From: Bradyrhizobium arachidis
GTDB lineage: Bacteria > Pseudomonadota > Alphaproteobacteria > Rhizobiales > Xanthobacteraceae
Length of the DNA stretch: 64,000 bases
Assembly (NCBI RefSeq): GCF_024758505.1
Contig: NZ_CP077970.1
Coordinates: 2,666,001 to 2,730,000, forward strand
Direction of reading: 5' to 3'
Shown: positions 26,295 through 34,493 of the stretch, in pieces
Layout of the letters: each line of letters opens with the position of its first letter
Numbering within the stretch: the first letter of the stretch is position 1
The notes under the pieces: model-generated
What the model saw: the letters and a program-made list of their open reading frames with translations, nothing else
Databases searched by the model: none
What the model was told of the DNA's origin: nothing
Translations under genes and position numbers: made by a program

Positions 26295-27089
26295 ATGCAC
26301 CAGTATCAGGACCTGCTTGAGCGGATTCTCTCAGACGGCGCCGAGAAGACCGACCGGACCGGCACCGGCACGCTGTCGGTGTTCGGCCATCAGATGCGCT
26401 TCAACCTGTCGGCCGGTTTCCCGATGCTGACCACCAAGCGGTTGCCGCTGAAGGCGATCGTGCATGAGCTGTTGTGGTTCCTGAAGGGTGACACCAACGT
26501 CAAGTACCTCAAGGATAACGGCGTCAGCATCTGGGACGAATGGGCCGATGCCAACGGGGACCTTGGCCCCGTCTACGGACATCAATGGCGCTCCTGGCCC
26601 GCGCCCGACGGCCGCAGCATCGACCAGATCGCCAACGTCGTCGAGATGATCAAGCGCAACCCGGACTCGCGCCGGCTGATCGTGACCGCCTGGAATCCGG
26701 CCGACGTCGAGAAGATGGCGCTGCCGCCCTGCCACTGCCTGTTCCAGTTCTATGTCGCCAACGGCAAGCTGTCGTGCCAGCTCTATCAGCGCTCGGCCGA
26801 CGTGTTCCTCGGCGTGCCCTTCAACATCGCTTCCTACGCGCTGCTGACCATGATGGTGGCGCAGGTGACGGGGCTGAAGCCGGGCGAGTTCGTGCATTCC
26901 TTTGGCGATACGCATCTCTACTCCAATCATCTGGAACAGGCGCGGCTGCAGCTCACGCGCTCGCCGCGCGCATTGCCGGTGATGCGGATCAACCCTGACG
27001 TGAAGGACATCTTCTCCTTCCGCTACGAGGATTTTGAGCTCGTCGGCTACGATCCGCATCCGCACATCAAGGCGGAAGTCGCGGTCTAG
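26295..27089 (+). CDS. thyA: Thymidylate synthase
   Basis: A protein of 264 residues, the same length as the E. coli enzyme. The catalytic Cys is C146 in [66 protein letters not shown] and [14 protein letters not shown] are all present. It makes dTMP from dUMP with methylene-tetrahydrofolate and yields dihydrofolate, which the DHFR encoded two genes downstream recycles. The next gene starts 5 bases after its stop. Confidence 0.97.
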   Translation: MHQYQDLLERILSDGAEKTDRTGTGTLSVFGHQMRFNLSAGFPMLTTKRLPLKAIVHELLWFLKGDTNVKYLKDNGVSIWDEWADANGDLGPVYGHQWRSWPAPDGRSIDQIANVVEMIKRNPDSRRLIVTAWNPADVEKMALPPCHCLFQFYVANGKLSCQLYQRSADVFLGVPFNIASYALLTMMVAQVTGLKPGEFVHSFGDTHLYSNHLEQARLQLTRSPRALPVMRINPDVKDIFSFRYEDFELVGYDPHPHIKAEVAV

Positions 27090-27094
27090 ACCCG

Positions 27095-27580
27095 ATGTCG
27101 CTGGTCATCCGCCGTGCGCGCCCCGGTGAAGCGGGGCTGGTTCTTGCCTTCGTCCGCGAGCTTGCCGAGTACGAGAAGCTGCGGCACGAGCTTGAGGCGA
27201 CCGAAGCGGACATCGCGGAGGCGCTGTTCAGCGATAACCCGCTGCTGTTCTGCGACATCGCCGAGTGGAACGCGGAGCCGGTCGGCTTCGCAGTGTGGTT
27301 CCTGAATTTCTCCACCTTCAGCGGGCGCCACGGCATCTATCTCGAAGACCTCTTCGTGCGTCCCTCGCATCGCGGCAAGGGCATCGGCAAAGCGCTGCTC
27401 GTGCATCTCGCGAGAGAATGCGTGGCGAATGGCTGGTCGCGTCTGCAATGGTCGGTGCTCGACTGGAATACGCCGTCGATCGAATTCTACAAATCGCTCG
27501 GTGCTGTCATGATGGATGACTGGACGCTGTGCCGCGTCACCGGCGATGCCCTGACCAATCTTGCAGGGAAGGCTGAGTGA
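27095..27580 (+). CDS. GNAT acetyltransferase, SSAT-like (diamine/thialysine type)
   Basis: A protein of 161 residues. It closely follows the pattern of spermidine/thialysine acetyltransferases: IRRARPGEAGLVLAFVRELAEYEKL, VGFAVWFLNFSTFSGRHGIYLEDLFVRPSHRGKGIGKALL (acetyl-CoA loop RGKGIGKA) and QWSVLDWNTPSIEFYKSLGA. The substrate is probably a small amine, but this is inferred. It is embedded between thyA (5 bases) and folA (stop and start overlap as TGATG), so it is expressed with the thymidylate pair. Confidence 0.88.
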   Translation: MSLVIRRARPGEAGLVLAFVRELAEYEKLRHELEATEADIAEALFSDNPLLFCDIAEWNAEPVGFAVWFLNFSTFSGRHGIYLEDLFVRPSHRGKGIGKALLVHLARECVANGWSRLQWSVLDWNTPSIEFYKSLGAVMMDDWTLCRVTGDALTNLAGKAE

Positions 27581-28089
27581 TGGAGATCGTGTTCGTCGTT
27601 GCGATAGCGGAGAACGGCGTCATCGGCGCCGGCAACGCGATTCCGTGGCGGCTGAAATCCGACATGGTACGCTTGAAGGCGCTGACCATCGGCAAGCCGG
27701 TGGTGATGGGCCGCAAGACGTTCGAGTCGCTGCCCCGGCCGTTGCCCGGGCGCACCAACATCGTCATCACCCGCGATGCGGCCTATCGCGCCAGCGGTGC
27801 CGTGGTGACGACGTCGTCGGCGGACGCGCTCGCGATCGCGCGCGGCGATGCCCTGCGGCGTTCCGTCGCCGAAATTGCCGTACTCGGCGGCGCCGAAATC
27901 TACAGGCAGTTGCTCGACAGTGCCGACCGCCTCGAGATCACGGAAGTGCACGCGCGCCCCGACGGCGACACGATCTTCGAGATCGACAAGGCGCAATGGG
28001 ACGAGATGGCGCGCGAGCGTCATTCTGCGGGGCCGGACGACAGCGCCGACTTCTCCTATGTGACATATCGTCGGCGGCGCCCGGATTAA
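27580..28089 (+). CDS. folA: Dihydrofolate reductase
   Basis: A protein of 169 residues. Motifs: IVFVVAIAENGVIGAGNAIPWRLKSDM (substrate and NADPH site, with the catalytic Asp of the usual enzymes in the KSDM helix), VVMGRKTFESLPRPLPGRTNIVITR, and IAVLGGAEIYRQLL. It reduces dihydrofolate made by ThyA. I chose ATG 27580, whose A is also the last base of the upstream stop; a GTG at 27577 is an alternative. It is the last gene of the thyA operon. Confidence 0.95.
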   Translation: MEIVFVVAIAENGVIGAGNAIPWRLKSDMVRLKALTIGKPVVMGRKTFESLPRPLPGRTNIVITRDAAYRASGAVVTTSSADALAIARGDALRRSVAEIAVLGGAEIYRQLLDSADRLEITEVHARPDGDTIFEIDKAQWDEMARERHSAGPDDSADFSYVTYRRRRPD

Positions 28090-28240
28090 CCGCTTTCGCC
28101 AATGTTTACATTGACTTTTCCCCGGGCCGGCATAGCTCGGAAGACGACCAAGCTTGCGTTGTAAGGGTCCCTTGGGTCCCCTATAAAGCGTCCGGACAAA
28201 GCGGGCGGGGGCAATTCCACCCTGCCGAGGAGACTGTCGA

Positions 28241-29377
28241 ATGCCGTGGAAGAATCAGGGCGGTGGCCCGTGGGGCTCGGGCTCGAAGGGGCCATGGGGC
28301 TCAGGCCCGCAACCGGTCGGGCCGAGGCCGCCGGATCTCGAAGACCTTCTGCGGCGCGGCCAGGACCGTCTCCAGCAGCTCCTGCCCGGCGGCTATTTCT
28401 CCGGCGTTGGCATCACGCTGATCCTATTGATCGGTATCGCGATCTGGCTGCTCTCCGGCTTCTTCCGCGTGCAGTCCGAAGAGCTTGGCGTCGTGCTGCG
28501 ATTCGGCAAGCATGTGCGCACGGTGCAGCCCGGCCTGAACTATCATCTGCCCTATCCGATCGAGACCGTGCTGCTGCCCAAGGCGCTGCGCGTCTCCACC
28601 ATTTCCATCGGCATGACGCTGATCGACGATCCGGCCCGCCGCGGCCGCACCATGCGCGACGTGCCTGAAGAGAGCCTGATGCTGACCGGCGACGAGAACA
28701 TCGTCGACGTCGACTTCACCGTGCTGTGGCGCATCAAGCCCGACGGCGTCGGCGACTTCCTGTTTAACATCCAGAGCCCCGAAGGCACCGTGAAGGCGGT
28801 CGCCGAAAGCGCGATGCGCGAGGTGATCGGCCGTTCGCAGATCCAGCCGATCCTGACCGGTGCGCGCAACGTCACCGAGCAGGGCGTGCAGGAGCTGATG
28901 CAGAAGACGCTCGACAGCTACGGCTCGGGCGTCCAGATCACCCAGGTGCAGATGCAGAAGGTCGACCCGCCGGCGCAGGTCATCGACGCGTTCCGCGACG
29001 TGCAAGCCGCGCGCGCCGACTTCGAGCGGGCACAGAATGAGGCCCAGACCTACGCCAACCGTGTCGTCCCCGAAGCCCGTGGCCGTGGGGCGCAAATTTC
29101 GCAGGTCGCCGAAGGCTACAAGGAGCAGGCGATTGCCGAGGCCAAAGGCCAGAGCGCACGTTTCCTGAAGGTCTACGACGAATACAAGAAGGCGCCCGAC
29201 GTGACGCGTGAACGGATCTACCTGGAGACGATGGAGCGCGTGCTCGGCGGCTCCGAAAAGCTCGTCATCGACGGTGCGGCAGGGCAGGGCGTCGTGCCCT
29301 ATCTGCCGCTCAACGAATTGACGCCGCGGCGGCCGCCGGCGCCGCAGGGCCAGCAGCAGAGCGGAGGCAACCGATGA
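28241..29377 (+). CDS. hflK: FtsH protease modulator HflK
   Basis: A protein of 378 residues with a Gly/Pro/Trp-rich N-terminal tail (GGGPWGSGSKGPWGSG), one membrane segment (GITLILLIGIAIWLLSGFF), and an SPFH/band-7 domain starting VQSEELGVVLRFGKHVRTVQPGLNYHLPYPIE. HflK and HflC form a large periplasm-facing cage around the FtsH protease. The stop overlaps the hflC start as ATGA. Confidence 0.95.
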   Translation: MPWKNQGGGPWGSGSKGPWGSGPQPVGPRPPDLEDLLRRGQDRLQQLLPGGYFSGVGITLILLIGIAIWLLSGFFRVQSEELGVVLRFGKHVRTVQPGLNYHLPYPIETVLLPKALRVSTISIGMTLIDDPARRGRTMRDVPEESLMLTGDENIVDVDFTVLWRIKPDGVGDFLFNIQSPEGTVKAVAESAMREVIGRSQIQPILTGARNVTEQGVQELMQKTLDSYGSGVQITQVQMQKVDPPAQVIDAFRDVQAARADFERAQNEAQTYANRVVPEARGRGAQISQVAEGYKEQAIAEAKGQSARFLKVYDEYKKAPDVTRERIYLETMERVLGGSEKLVIDGAAGQGVVPYLPLNELTPRRPPAPQGQQQSGGNR

Positions 29378-30276
29378 GGTCTCCGGTCACAGGTTTCGTC
29401 TCGCTGCTCGTTCTGCTGCTCGTCCTGATCGTGGCCTACAGCTCGGTCTTCACGGTGCAGCAGACCGAACAGGCCCTCGTGGTTCGCCTCGGTGAGCCCG
29501 TCAAGGTCGTCACTGAGCCCGGGCTGAACTTCAAGGCACCGTTCATCGACAGCGTCATCAGCATCGACAAGCGGATCCTCGATCTCGAGAACCCGTCGCA
29601 GGAAGTCATCGCCTCCGACCAGAAGCGGCTCGTGGTCGATGCGTTCGCGCGTTACCGCATCAAGAACGCGCTGCGCTTCTATCAGAGCGTCGGCTCGATT
29701 CAGGCTGCGAACCTCCAGCTCACGACGCTGCTCAACGCAGCGTTGCGCCGCGTGCTCGGCGAGGTCACCTTCATTGCGGTGGTTCGCGACGAACGTGAGC
29801 GGCTGATGGCGCGCATTCGCGAGCAGCTCGACCGCGAAGCTGACGGCTACGGCATCCAGGTCGTCGATGTCCGGATCCGCCGCGCCGACCTGCCGGACCA
29901 GAACAGCCAGGCGGTCTACGACCGCATGAAGACCGAACGTCAGCGCGAAGCGGCCGAGTTCCGCGCGCAGGGTGCCCAGAAGGCCCAGGAAATCCGCTCC
30001 AAGGCCGATCGTGAGGCGACCGTCATCGTCGCCGAGGCCAACTCCGCGGCCGAACAGATCCGCGGTGCGGGCGATGCCGAGCGCAACCGGCTGTTTGCCG
30101 AGGCCTACGGCAAGGACCCAGATTTCTTCGCCTTCTACCGTTCGATGGCGGCCTATGAGAACGGGTTGCGCTCCAGCGACACCCGCTACCTGCTGCGGCC
30201 GGATTCGAATTTCTTCCGGTACTTCAGTCACCCGTCCGGCAAGACGGGCGCGGAGACACCGGCTCCGAAGCCTTGA
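29374..30276 (+). CDS. hflC: FtsH protease modulator HflC
   Basis: A protein of 300 residues with an N-terminal membrane segment (GFVSLLVLLLVLIVAYSSVF) and SPFH domain (VQQTEQALVVRLGEPVKVV, EPGLNFKAPFID). The coiled-coil end has EFRAQGAQKAQEIRSKADRE and FFAFYRSMAAYENGL, typical of HflC. It works with HflK, to which it is coupled by a 4-base overlap. Confidence 0.95.
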   Translation: MRSPVTGFVSLLVLLLVLIVAYSSVFTVQQTEQALVVRLGEPVKVVTEPGLNFKAPFIDSVISIDKRILDLENPSQEVIASDQKRLVVDAFARYRIKNALRFYQSVGSIQAANLQLTTLLNAALRRVLGEVTFIAVVRDERERLMARIREQLDREADGYGIQVVDVRIRRADLPDQNSQAVYDRMKTERQREAAEFRAQGAQKAQEIRSKADREATVIVAEANSAAEQIRGAGDAERNRLFAEAYGKDPDFFAFYRSMAAYENGLRSSDTRYLLRPDSNFFRYFSHPSGKTGAETPAPKP

Positions 30277-30282
30277 GATCAA

Positions 30283-30303
30283 GGGCGGCTTCGCAAGCCG
30301 CCC
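30283..30303 (+). other. Hairpin between hflC and the DUF2065 gene
   Basis: GGGCGGCTT (30283-30291) and AAGCCGCCC (30295-30303) form a perfect 9-bp stem with a 3-base loop, without T-run. It may trim or stabilise hflC mRNA rather than stop transcription. Confidence 0.5.
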
Positions 30304-30343
30304 ACAAGACAACGATAACAGCACGAGGGGAGGTTCCCGTCCG

Positions 30344-30550
30344 ATGAGGTCCATAGCGTTTGCCGACTTCCTCATCGGCTTGGGCATCCTGTTTGTGCTG
30401 GAAGGCATAATGTTCGCGGCGAGTCCGAACTGGATGCGCAAGGCGATGAAGAGCGCGCTTGCAACCCCCGATCACATCCTGAGGGGCGTCGGCATCGCCT
30501 CGGCGGTGGTCGGCCTGATCCTGATCTGGGTAATGCGCCGCCATAGCTGA
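30344..30550 (+). CDS. DUF2065 small membrane protein
   Basis: A protein of 68 residues with two membrane segments: FADFLIGLGILFVLEGIMFAA and VGIASAVVGLILIWVM, separated by SPNWMRKAMKSALATPDHILR. This is the DUF2065 family, often encoded next to hflKC, possibly a minor part of the FtsH-HflKC complex; the role is not established. GAGGGGAGG lies upstream. It was chosen over the longer frame because of this ribosome site and the family start. Confidence 0.8.
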   Translation: MRSIAFADFLIGLGILFVLEGIMFAASPNWMRKAMKSALATPDHILRGVGIASAVVGLILIWVMRRHS

Positions 30551-30700
30551 GAAATCCGCTCCAAACGCCAAAGTGAAGCGCGTAGGCCGGTCTTTCGCCG
30601 TATTATCGGGGTTTTGAGGCCCGTTAAGGTCCGTGCTTGCGCCGCCCTTCGGTCGAGCGCAGTGTGGTGCCAACCCCCGACTCTCTGGAGATCATCTGAT

Positions 30701-32200
30701 ATGACCGCTGCCACCATTGCCACGACCCGCTTGCGCCTTGGTCTGGCTGCGATCGCGCTCGGCGCTTTCAGCGTCATCGCTTCGCCCGCCGCCGCGCGTG
30801 GGCCGGAGGGCATCGCCGACGTCGCCGAGAAGGTGATCGACGCGGTCGTCAACATCTCGACTTCGCAGACCGTGGAGGCCAAGGGCGGCGGCAGCAACAC
30901 CATGCCGCAACTGCCGCCCGGCTCGCCCTTCGAGGAGTTCTTCGACGACTTCTTCAAGAACCGCCGCGGCCCCGGCGCCGGCAAGGGCGGCGAGCGCGGC
31001 GACAACACGCCGCCGCGCAAGACCAACTCGCTCGGCTCCGGCTTCATCATCGACACGTCGGGCGTCGTCGTCACAAATAATCACGTCATCGCGGATGCCG
31101 ACGAGATCAACGTCATCCTCAACGACGGCACCAAGATCAAGGCGGAGCTGGTCGGCGTCGACAAGAAGACCGATCTTGCGGTCTTGAAGTTCAAGCCGAC
31201 GAAGCCGCTGGTGGCGGTCAAGTTCGGCGACTCCGACAAGCTGCGGCTCGGCGACTGGGTGGTGGCGATCGGCAACCCCTTCAGTCTCGGCGGCACCGTG
31301 ACCGCCGGCATCGTCTCGGCCAAGAATCGCGATATTTCCTCGGGTCCGTACGACAGCTACATCCAGACCGACGCCGCCATCAATCGCGGCAATTCCGGCG
31401 GTCCGCTGTTCAATCTCGAAGGCGACGTCATCGGCGTCAACACGCTGATCATCTCGCCCTCCGGCGGCTCGATCGGCATCGGCTTTGCCGTGCCGTCGAA
31501 GACGGTCGTAGGCGTGGTCGACCAGCTTCGGCAGTTCGGCGAATTGCGCCGCGGCTGGCTCGGCGTGCGCATCCAGAGCGTCACCGACGAGATCGCCGAA
31601 AGCCTGAGCATCAAGCCCGCGCGCGGCGCGCTGGTTGCCGGCGTCGACGACAAGGGTCCGGCGAAGCCCGCCGGCATCGAGCCCGGCGACGTCGTGGTCA
31701 AGTTCGACGGCAAGGATATCAAGGATCCCAAGGATCTCTCGCGCGTCGTCGCCGACACCGCGGTCGGCAAGGAAGTCGACGTCGTGATCATCCGCAAGGG
31801 CCAGGAGGAGACCAAGAAGGTCACGCTCGGCCGCCTTCAGGATCCCGAGAAGGTGCAGGCGGCTGTCAAGACCGACGAGCCCGCGCCGGAGAAGCCGGTG
31901 ACGCAGAAGGCGCTCGGCCTGGATCTGGCAACACTGAGCAAGGATCTGCGCACGCGCTACAAGATCAAGGACAGCGTCAAGGGTGTGGTCGTCACGAGCG
32001 TCGATGCCAATTCGGACGCTGCCGAGAAGCGGCTCTCGGCCGGCGACGTCATCGTCGAGGTCGCGCAGGAAGCGGTCTCGAGCGGTGCCGACGTCCAGAA
32101 GCGTATCGAGACGTTGAAGAAGGACGGCAAGAAGTCGGTGCTGCTGCTCGTCTCCAACGGCGAGGGCGAGCTGCGGTTCGTGGCGCTGAGCGTGCAGTAA
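30701..32200 (+). CDS. degP: DegP/HtrA-family periplasmic serine protease
   Basis: A protein of 499 residues with a signal peptide (LRLGLAAIALGAFSVIASPAAA). The trypsin-like domain has His128 (TNNHVI), Asp158 (KTDLAVLKF) and Ser232 (NRGNSGGPLFN). Two PDZ domains follow, around LRRGWLGVRIQSV and ALGLDLATLSKDLRTRYKI. A Gly/Arg-rich loop lies at 86-105. It degrades or refolds misfolded envelope proteins, and in this gene order sits after hflKC, both being protein-quality genes. I chose the ATG at 30701, preceded by TGGAGATC, giving a proper signal peptide. Confidence 0.93.
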   Translation: MTAATIATTRLRLGLAAIALGAFSVIASPAAARGPEGIADVAEKVIDAVVNISTSQTVEAKGGGSNTMPQLPPGSPFEEFFDDFFKNRRGPGAGKGGERGDNTPPRKTNSLGSGFIIDTSGVVVTNNHVIADADEINVILNDGTKIKAELVGVDKKTDLAVLKFKPTKPLVAVKFGDSDKLRLGDWVVAIGNPFSLGGTVTAGIVSAKNRDISSGPYDSYIQTDAAINRGNSGGPLFNLEGDVIGVNTLIISPSGGSIGIGFAVPSKTVVGVVDQLRQFGELRRGWLGVRIQSVTDEIAESLSIKPARGALVAGVDDKGPAKPAGIEPGDVVVKFDGKDIKDPKDLSRVVADTAVGKEVDVVIIRKGQEETKKVTLGRLQDPEKVQAAVKTDEPAPEKPVTQKALGLDLATLSKDLRTRYKIKDSVKGVVVTSVDANSDAAEKRLSAGDVIVEVAQEAVSSGADVQKRIETLKKDGKKSVLLLVSNGEGELRFVALSVQ

Positions 32201-32210
32201 GAGAGGTGCA

Positions 32211-32290
32211 GTCATTCCGGGGCGATGCGTAGCATCGAACCCGGAATCTCGAGATTCCGGGTCAGGTCCTTCGGACCATCCCGGAATGAC
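32211..32290. repeat. REP-like palindrome between convergent degP and serB
   Basis: GTCATTCCGGG (32211-32221) and CCCGGAATGAC (32280-32290) are exact reverse complements. Inside, ACCCGGAATCTC and GAGATTCCGGGT form a second perfect palindrome, and a short GGTCCTTCGGACC hairpin follows. It may act as a two-way terminator. Confidence 0.85.
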
Positions 32291-32301
32291 GACTGGAGAG
32301 A

Positions 32302-33207
32302 CTACCCCTCCACGAACTCCTTGCGCGAATACCCCTGCGCATACAGTAGCGCGCTGAGATCGCCGTGATCGATCCGCGCTGCCGCTGCCGCCGCCACGGC
32401 CGGCTTGGCGTGATAGGCCACACCCAGGCCTGCGGCCTGGATCATCGCGAGATCATTGGCGCCGTCGCCGACGACGACCGTATCGATGTCGTCGAGATCG
32501 AACGACTCCATCAGGTCGACCAGCGTGGCGAGCTTCGCCGCGCGGCCCAGGATCGGCTCCTTCACCTCGCCGGTGAACTTGCCGTCGCGCACGATCAGCT
32601 CGTTGGCGCGGTTCTCTTGGAAGCCGATCTTGGCTGCCACCGCGCTCGTGAACAGCGTAAAACCGCCGGAGACGAGGCAGGTATAGGCGCCGTTGGCGCG
32701 CATGGTAGCGACCAGTGCGCGGCCGCCCGGCGTCAGCGTGATGCGCTTTGCGAGCACCTCGTCGACCACGCTCACCGGCAAGTCCTTCAAGAGCGCGACA
32801 CGCTCGCGCAGCGCCGGCTCGAACTCGATCTCGCCGCGCATCGCGCGTTCCGTGATGGCGGCGACATGCGCCTTGAGGCCGGCAAAATCGGCGAGCTCGT
32901 CGATGCATTCCTGGCCGATCATGGTGGAGTCCATGTCGGCGAGAAAAAGCTTCTTGCGCCGGACGCCGGCAGGCTGCACGACGATGTCGATCGGCAGATC
33001 GCCGCGCATCTCGCGCAGCCGCTCCTCGATGGCGTGACGGTCGCGTTCGAGGTTATTCTCGGCGCCGAAGGGGATGTCGACCGCGACGCCGTCGAACAGC
33101 CAGTGCGCGGGCGCAGCCTGGGGCAGCACGGCGCGGGCGCCGTCCACGATGGTGGAGTCGAGCGCGGGACTATTCGGGTTGCAGATCAGCGTGGCGACGA
33201 GGGACAT
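32302..33207 (-). CDS. serB: Phosphoserine phosphatase
   Basis: A protein of 301 residues. The HAD nucleophile motif is [18 protein letters not shown] (Asp91 and Asp93), then [10 protein letters not shown] and [26 protein letters not shown]. The first 80 residues are the ACT-like N-terminal part common in this family. It makes L-serine from phosphoserine as the last step of serine synthesis. It is divergent from miaA, with 11 bases between the chosen starts. Confidence 0.95.
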   Translation of the reverse strand: MSLVATLICNPNSPALDSTIVDGARAVLPQAAPAHWLFDGVAVDIPFGAENNLERDRHAIEERLREMRGDLPIDIVVQPAGVRRKKLFLADMDSTMIGQECIDELADFAGLKAHVAAITERAMRGEIEFEPALRERVALLKDLPVSVVDEVLAKRITLTPGGRALVATMRANGAYTCLVSGGFTLFTSAVAAKIGFQENRANELIVRDGKFTGEVKEPILGRAAKLATLVDLMESFDLDDIDTVVVGDGANDLAMIQAAGLGVAYHAKPAVAAAAAARIDHGDLSALLYAQGYSRKEFVEG

Positions 33208-33218
33208 TTGAGGTTCGC

Positions 33219-34166
33219 GTGAGAGAAGGGAACGGGCAGTTGCGCAAGGCCGTGCTTATCGCAGGCCCGACCGCCAGCGGCAAGTCGGCGCTGGCGCTCG
33301 AACTCGCGCAAACCATCGGCGGCGTCGTCATCAATACCGATTCCATGCAGGTTTATCGCGATCTGCGCATCATCACCGCGCGCCCGACGCGGGAGGAGGA
33401 GGCGCGGGTGCCGCATCGCCTTTACGGCTATGTCGAGGCCAGCGTGAATTTCTCGGCAGGCGCCTGGCTCACGGATGCCGCTGCGGCGCTGGCCGAGGCG
33501 CAAGCGCAGGGCCGCGTGCCGATCTTCATCGGCGGCACCGGTCTCTATTTCAAGGCGCTCACCGCGGGTCTCTCGACGGTGCCGCCGATCTCCGCCGAGG
33601 TGCGCGAGAGCGTGCGCGCGCGGCTGGAGCGCGAGGGCGTCGAGGCGCTGCATGCGGAACTCGCGACCCGCGACCCACGCGCCGCCGAACGGCTGAACGT
33701 TCGCGATCGCACCCGCATTGCGCGCGCGCTTGAAGTGGTCGAGGCCACCGGCCGCTCGCTGCTCGATTGGCACCGCGAGAGCCAGCCGCCGCTGCTGCCG
33801 AAGGACAGTTTTCGCGCGCTGTTCCTCGCGCCCGAGCGCGACGAGCTCTATGCCCGCATCGACGCGCGCTTCGACGCGATGTTGGGCGCCGGTGCATTCA
33901 AGGAGGTCGAGCGGCTGGCGGCGCGCCATCTCGACCCGCTGCTGCCGGCGATGAAGGCGCACGGCGTACCCGCCCTGATCCGGCACCTCGCCGGCGAGAT
34001 CAGCCTGGAGGAGGCGGCCACAATCGGCCGCGCCGACACCCGCCATTACGCCAAGCGCCAGTTCACCTGGTTTCGGCACCAATTGCCCGAATTCGAGTGG
34101 GTGAAGCCGGCGGAGGCGCGGGGCTGGCTTGCGGCCATCACAAGTGCGGGGCAGGAGCCCGGCTGA
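33219..34166 (+). CDS. miaA: tRNA dimethylallyltransferase
   Basis: A protein of about 308-315 residues. The P-loop [20 protein letters not shown] is at the start, then [61 protein letters not shown] and [19 protein letters not shown]. It adds dimethylallyl to A37 of tRNAs reading UNN codons. The start is uncertain: GTG at 33219 (used) or TTG at 33240, nearer the P-loop. Its promoter must overlap that of serB. Confidence 0.94.
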   Translation: MREGNGQLRKAVLIAGPTASGKSALALELAQTIGGVVINTDSMQVYRDLRIITARPTREEEARVPHRLYGYVEASVNFSAGAWLTDAAAALAEAQAQGRVPIFIGGTGLYFKALTAGLSTVPPISAEVRESVRARLEREGVEALHAELATRDPRAAERLNVRDRTRIARALEVVEATGRSLLDWHRESQPPLLPKDSFRALFLAPERDELYARIDARFDAMLGAGAFKEVERLAARHLDPLLPAMKAHGVPALIRHLAGEISLEEAATIGRADTRHYAKRQFTWFRHQLPEFEWVKPAEARGWLAAITSAGQEPG

Positions 34167-34259
34167 CGCGGTTTTGTGCCGGCGCAGCAAATTTCCTCTC
34201 GCCGAACGGCTGGAACGCCGCTACATTGCCCAAATCCGCGCGGGAGCGGCCGCTTTGCC

Positions 34260-34287
34260 TTGACATCCAGGCTTTGGCCGTTATGTT
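34260..34287 (+). promoter_or_regulatory. Promoter of the ilv leader
   Basis: TTGACA (34260-34265) and TATGTT (34282-34287) are separated by 16 bases. Transcription from here would start about 25 bases before the leader peptide ATG. Confidence 0.65.
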
Positions 34288-34319
34288 TCGCGCAACCTTT
34301 GGGAAGCCGGGCACCTGCC

Positions 34320-34385
34320 ATGCGTAATATTATTACCAAACTCCTTATCGTCGTCGTACCCAGGCGCACCGCCGGGGATGGCTAG
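34320..34385 (+). CDS. ilv leader peptide
   Basis: A 21-codon frame starting MRN and continuing IITKLLIVVV, so eight of residues 4-13 are Ile, Leu or Val. It ends at TAG 34383, in front of nested hairpins and a terminator, ahead of the acetolactate synthase gene. This is the layout of a classical attenuation leader: low charged tRNA for branched-chain amino acids stalls the ribosome and changes RNA folding. The call rests on composition, position and structure. Confidence 0.88.
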   Translation: MRNIITKLLIVVVPRRTAGDG

Positions 34386-34440
34386 CGGCCATCCAAATCC
34401 GAGCGGTGTGCATGGGGCCTCTTGGGGCCCTTTTTTATTT
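34364..34440 (+). promoter_or_regulatory. ilv attenuator: nested hairpin and terminator
   Basis: GCGCACCGC (34364-34372) can pair with GCGGTGTGC (34403-34411, one G-U), enclosing GGATGGC (34376-34382) with GCCATCC (34388-34394). Next comes GGGGCC, a short loop and GGCCC followed by TTTTTTATTT (34431-34440), a terminator. The leader stop codon lies in the inner loop, so a ribosome there would disturb the first structure. Confidence 0.75.
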
Positions 34441-34493
34441 CCCGAACCACAGTCGAAAGAAGCCGCTGACAACAGCGCATCCGGAGCAAGACA

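Noticed and set aside
28111..28139. Possible promoter TTGACT...CATAGC before hflK
   Set aside because: Spacing is 15 bases and the -10 is poor, so it was not listed.
30692..32215. 507-codon minus-strand frame opposite degP
   Set aside because: degP has a full catalytic triad and PDZ domains; the antisense frame has none.
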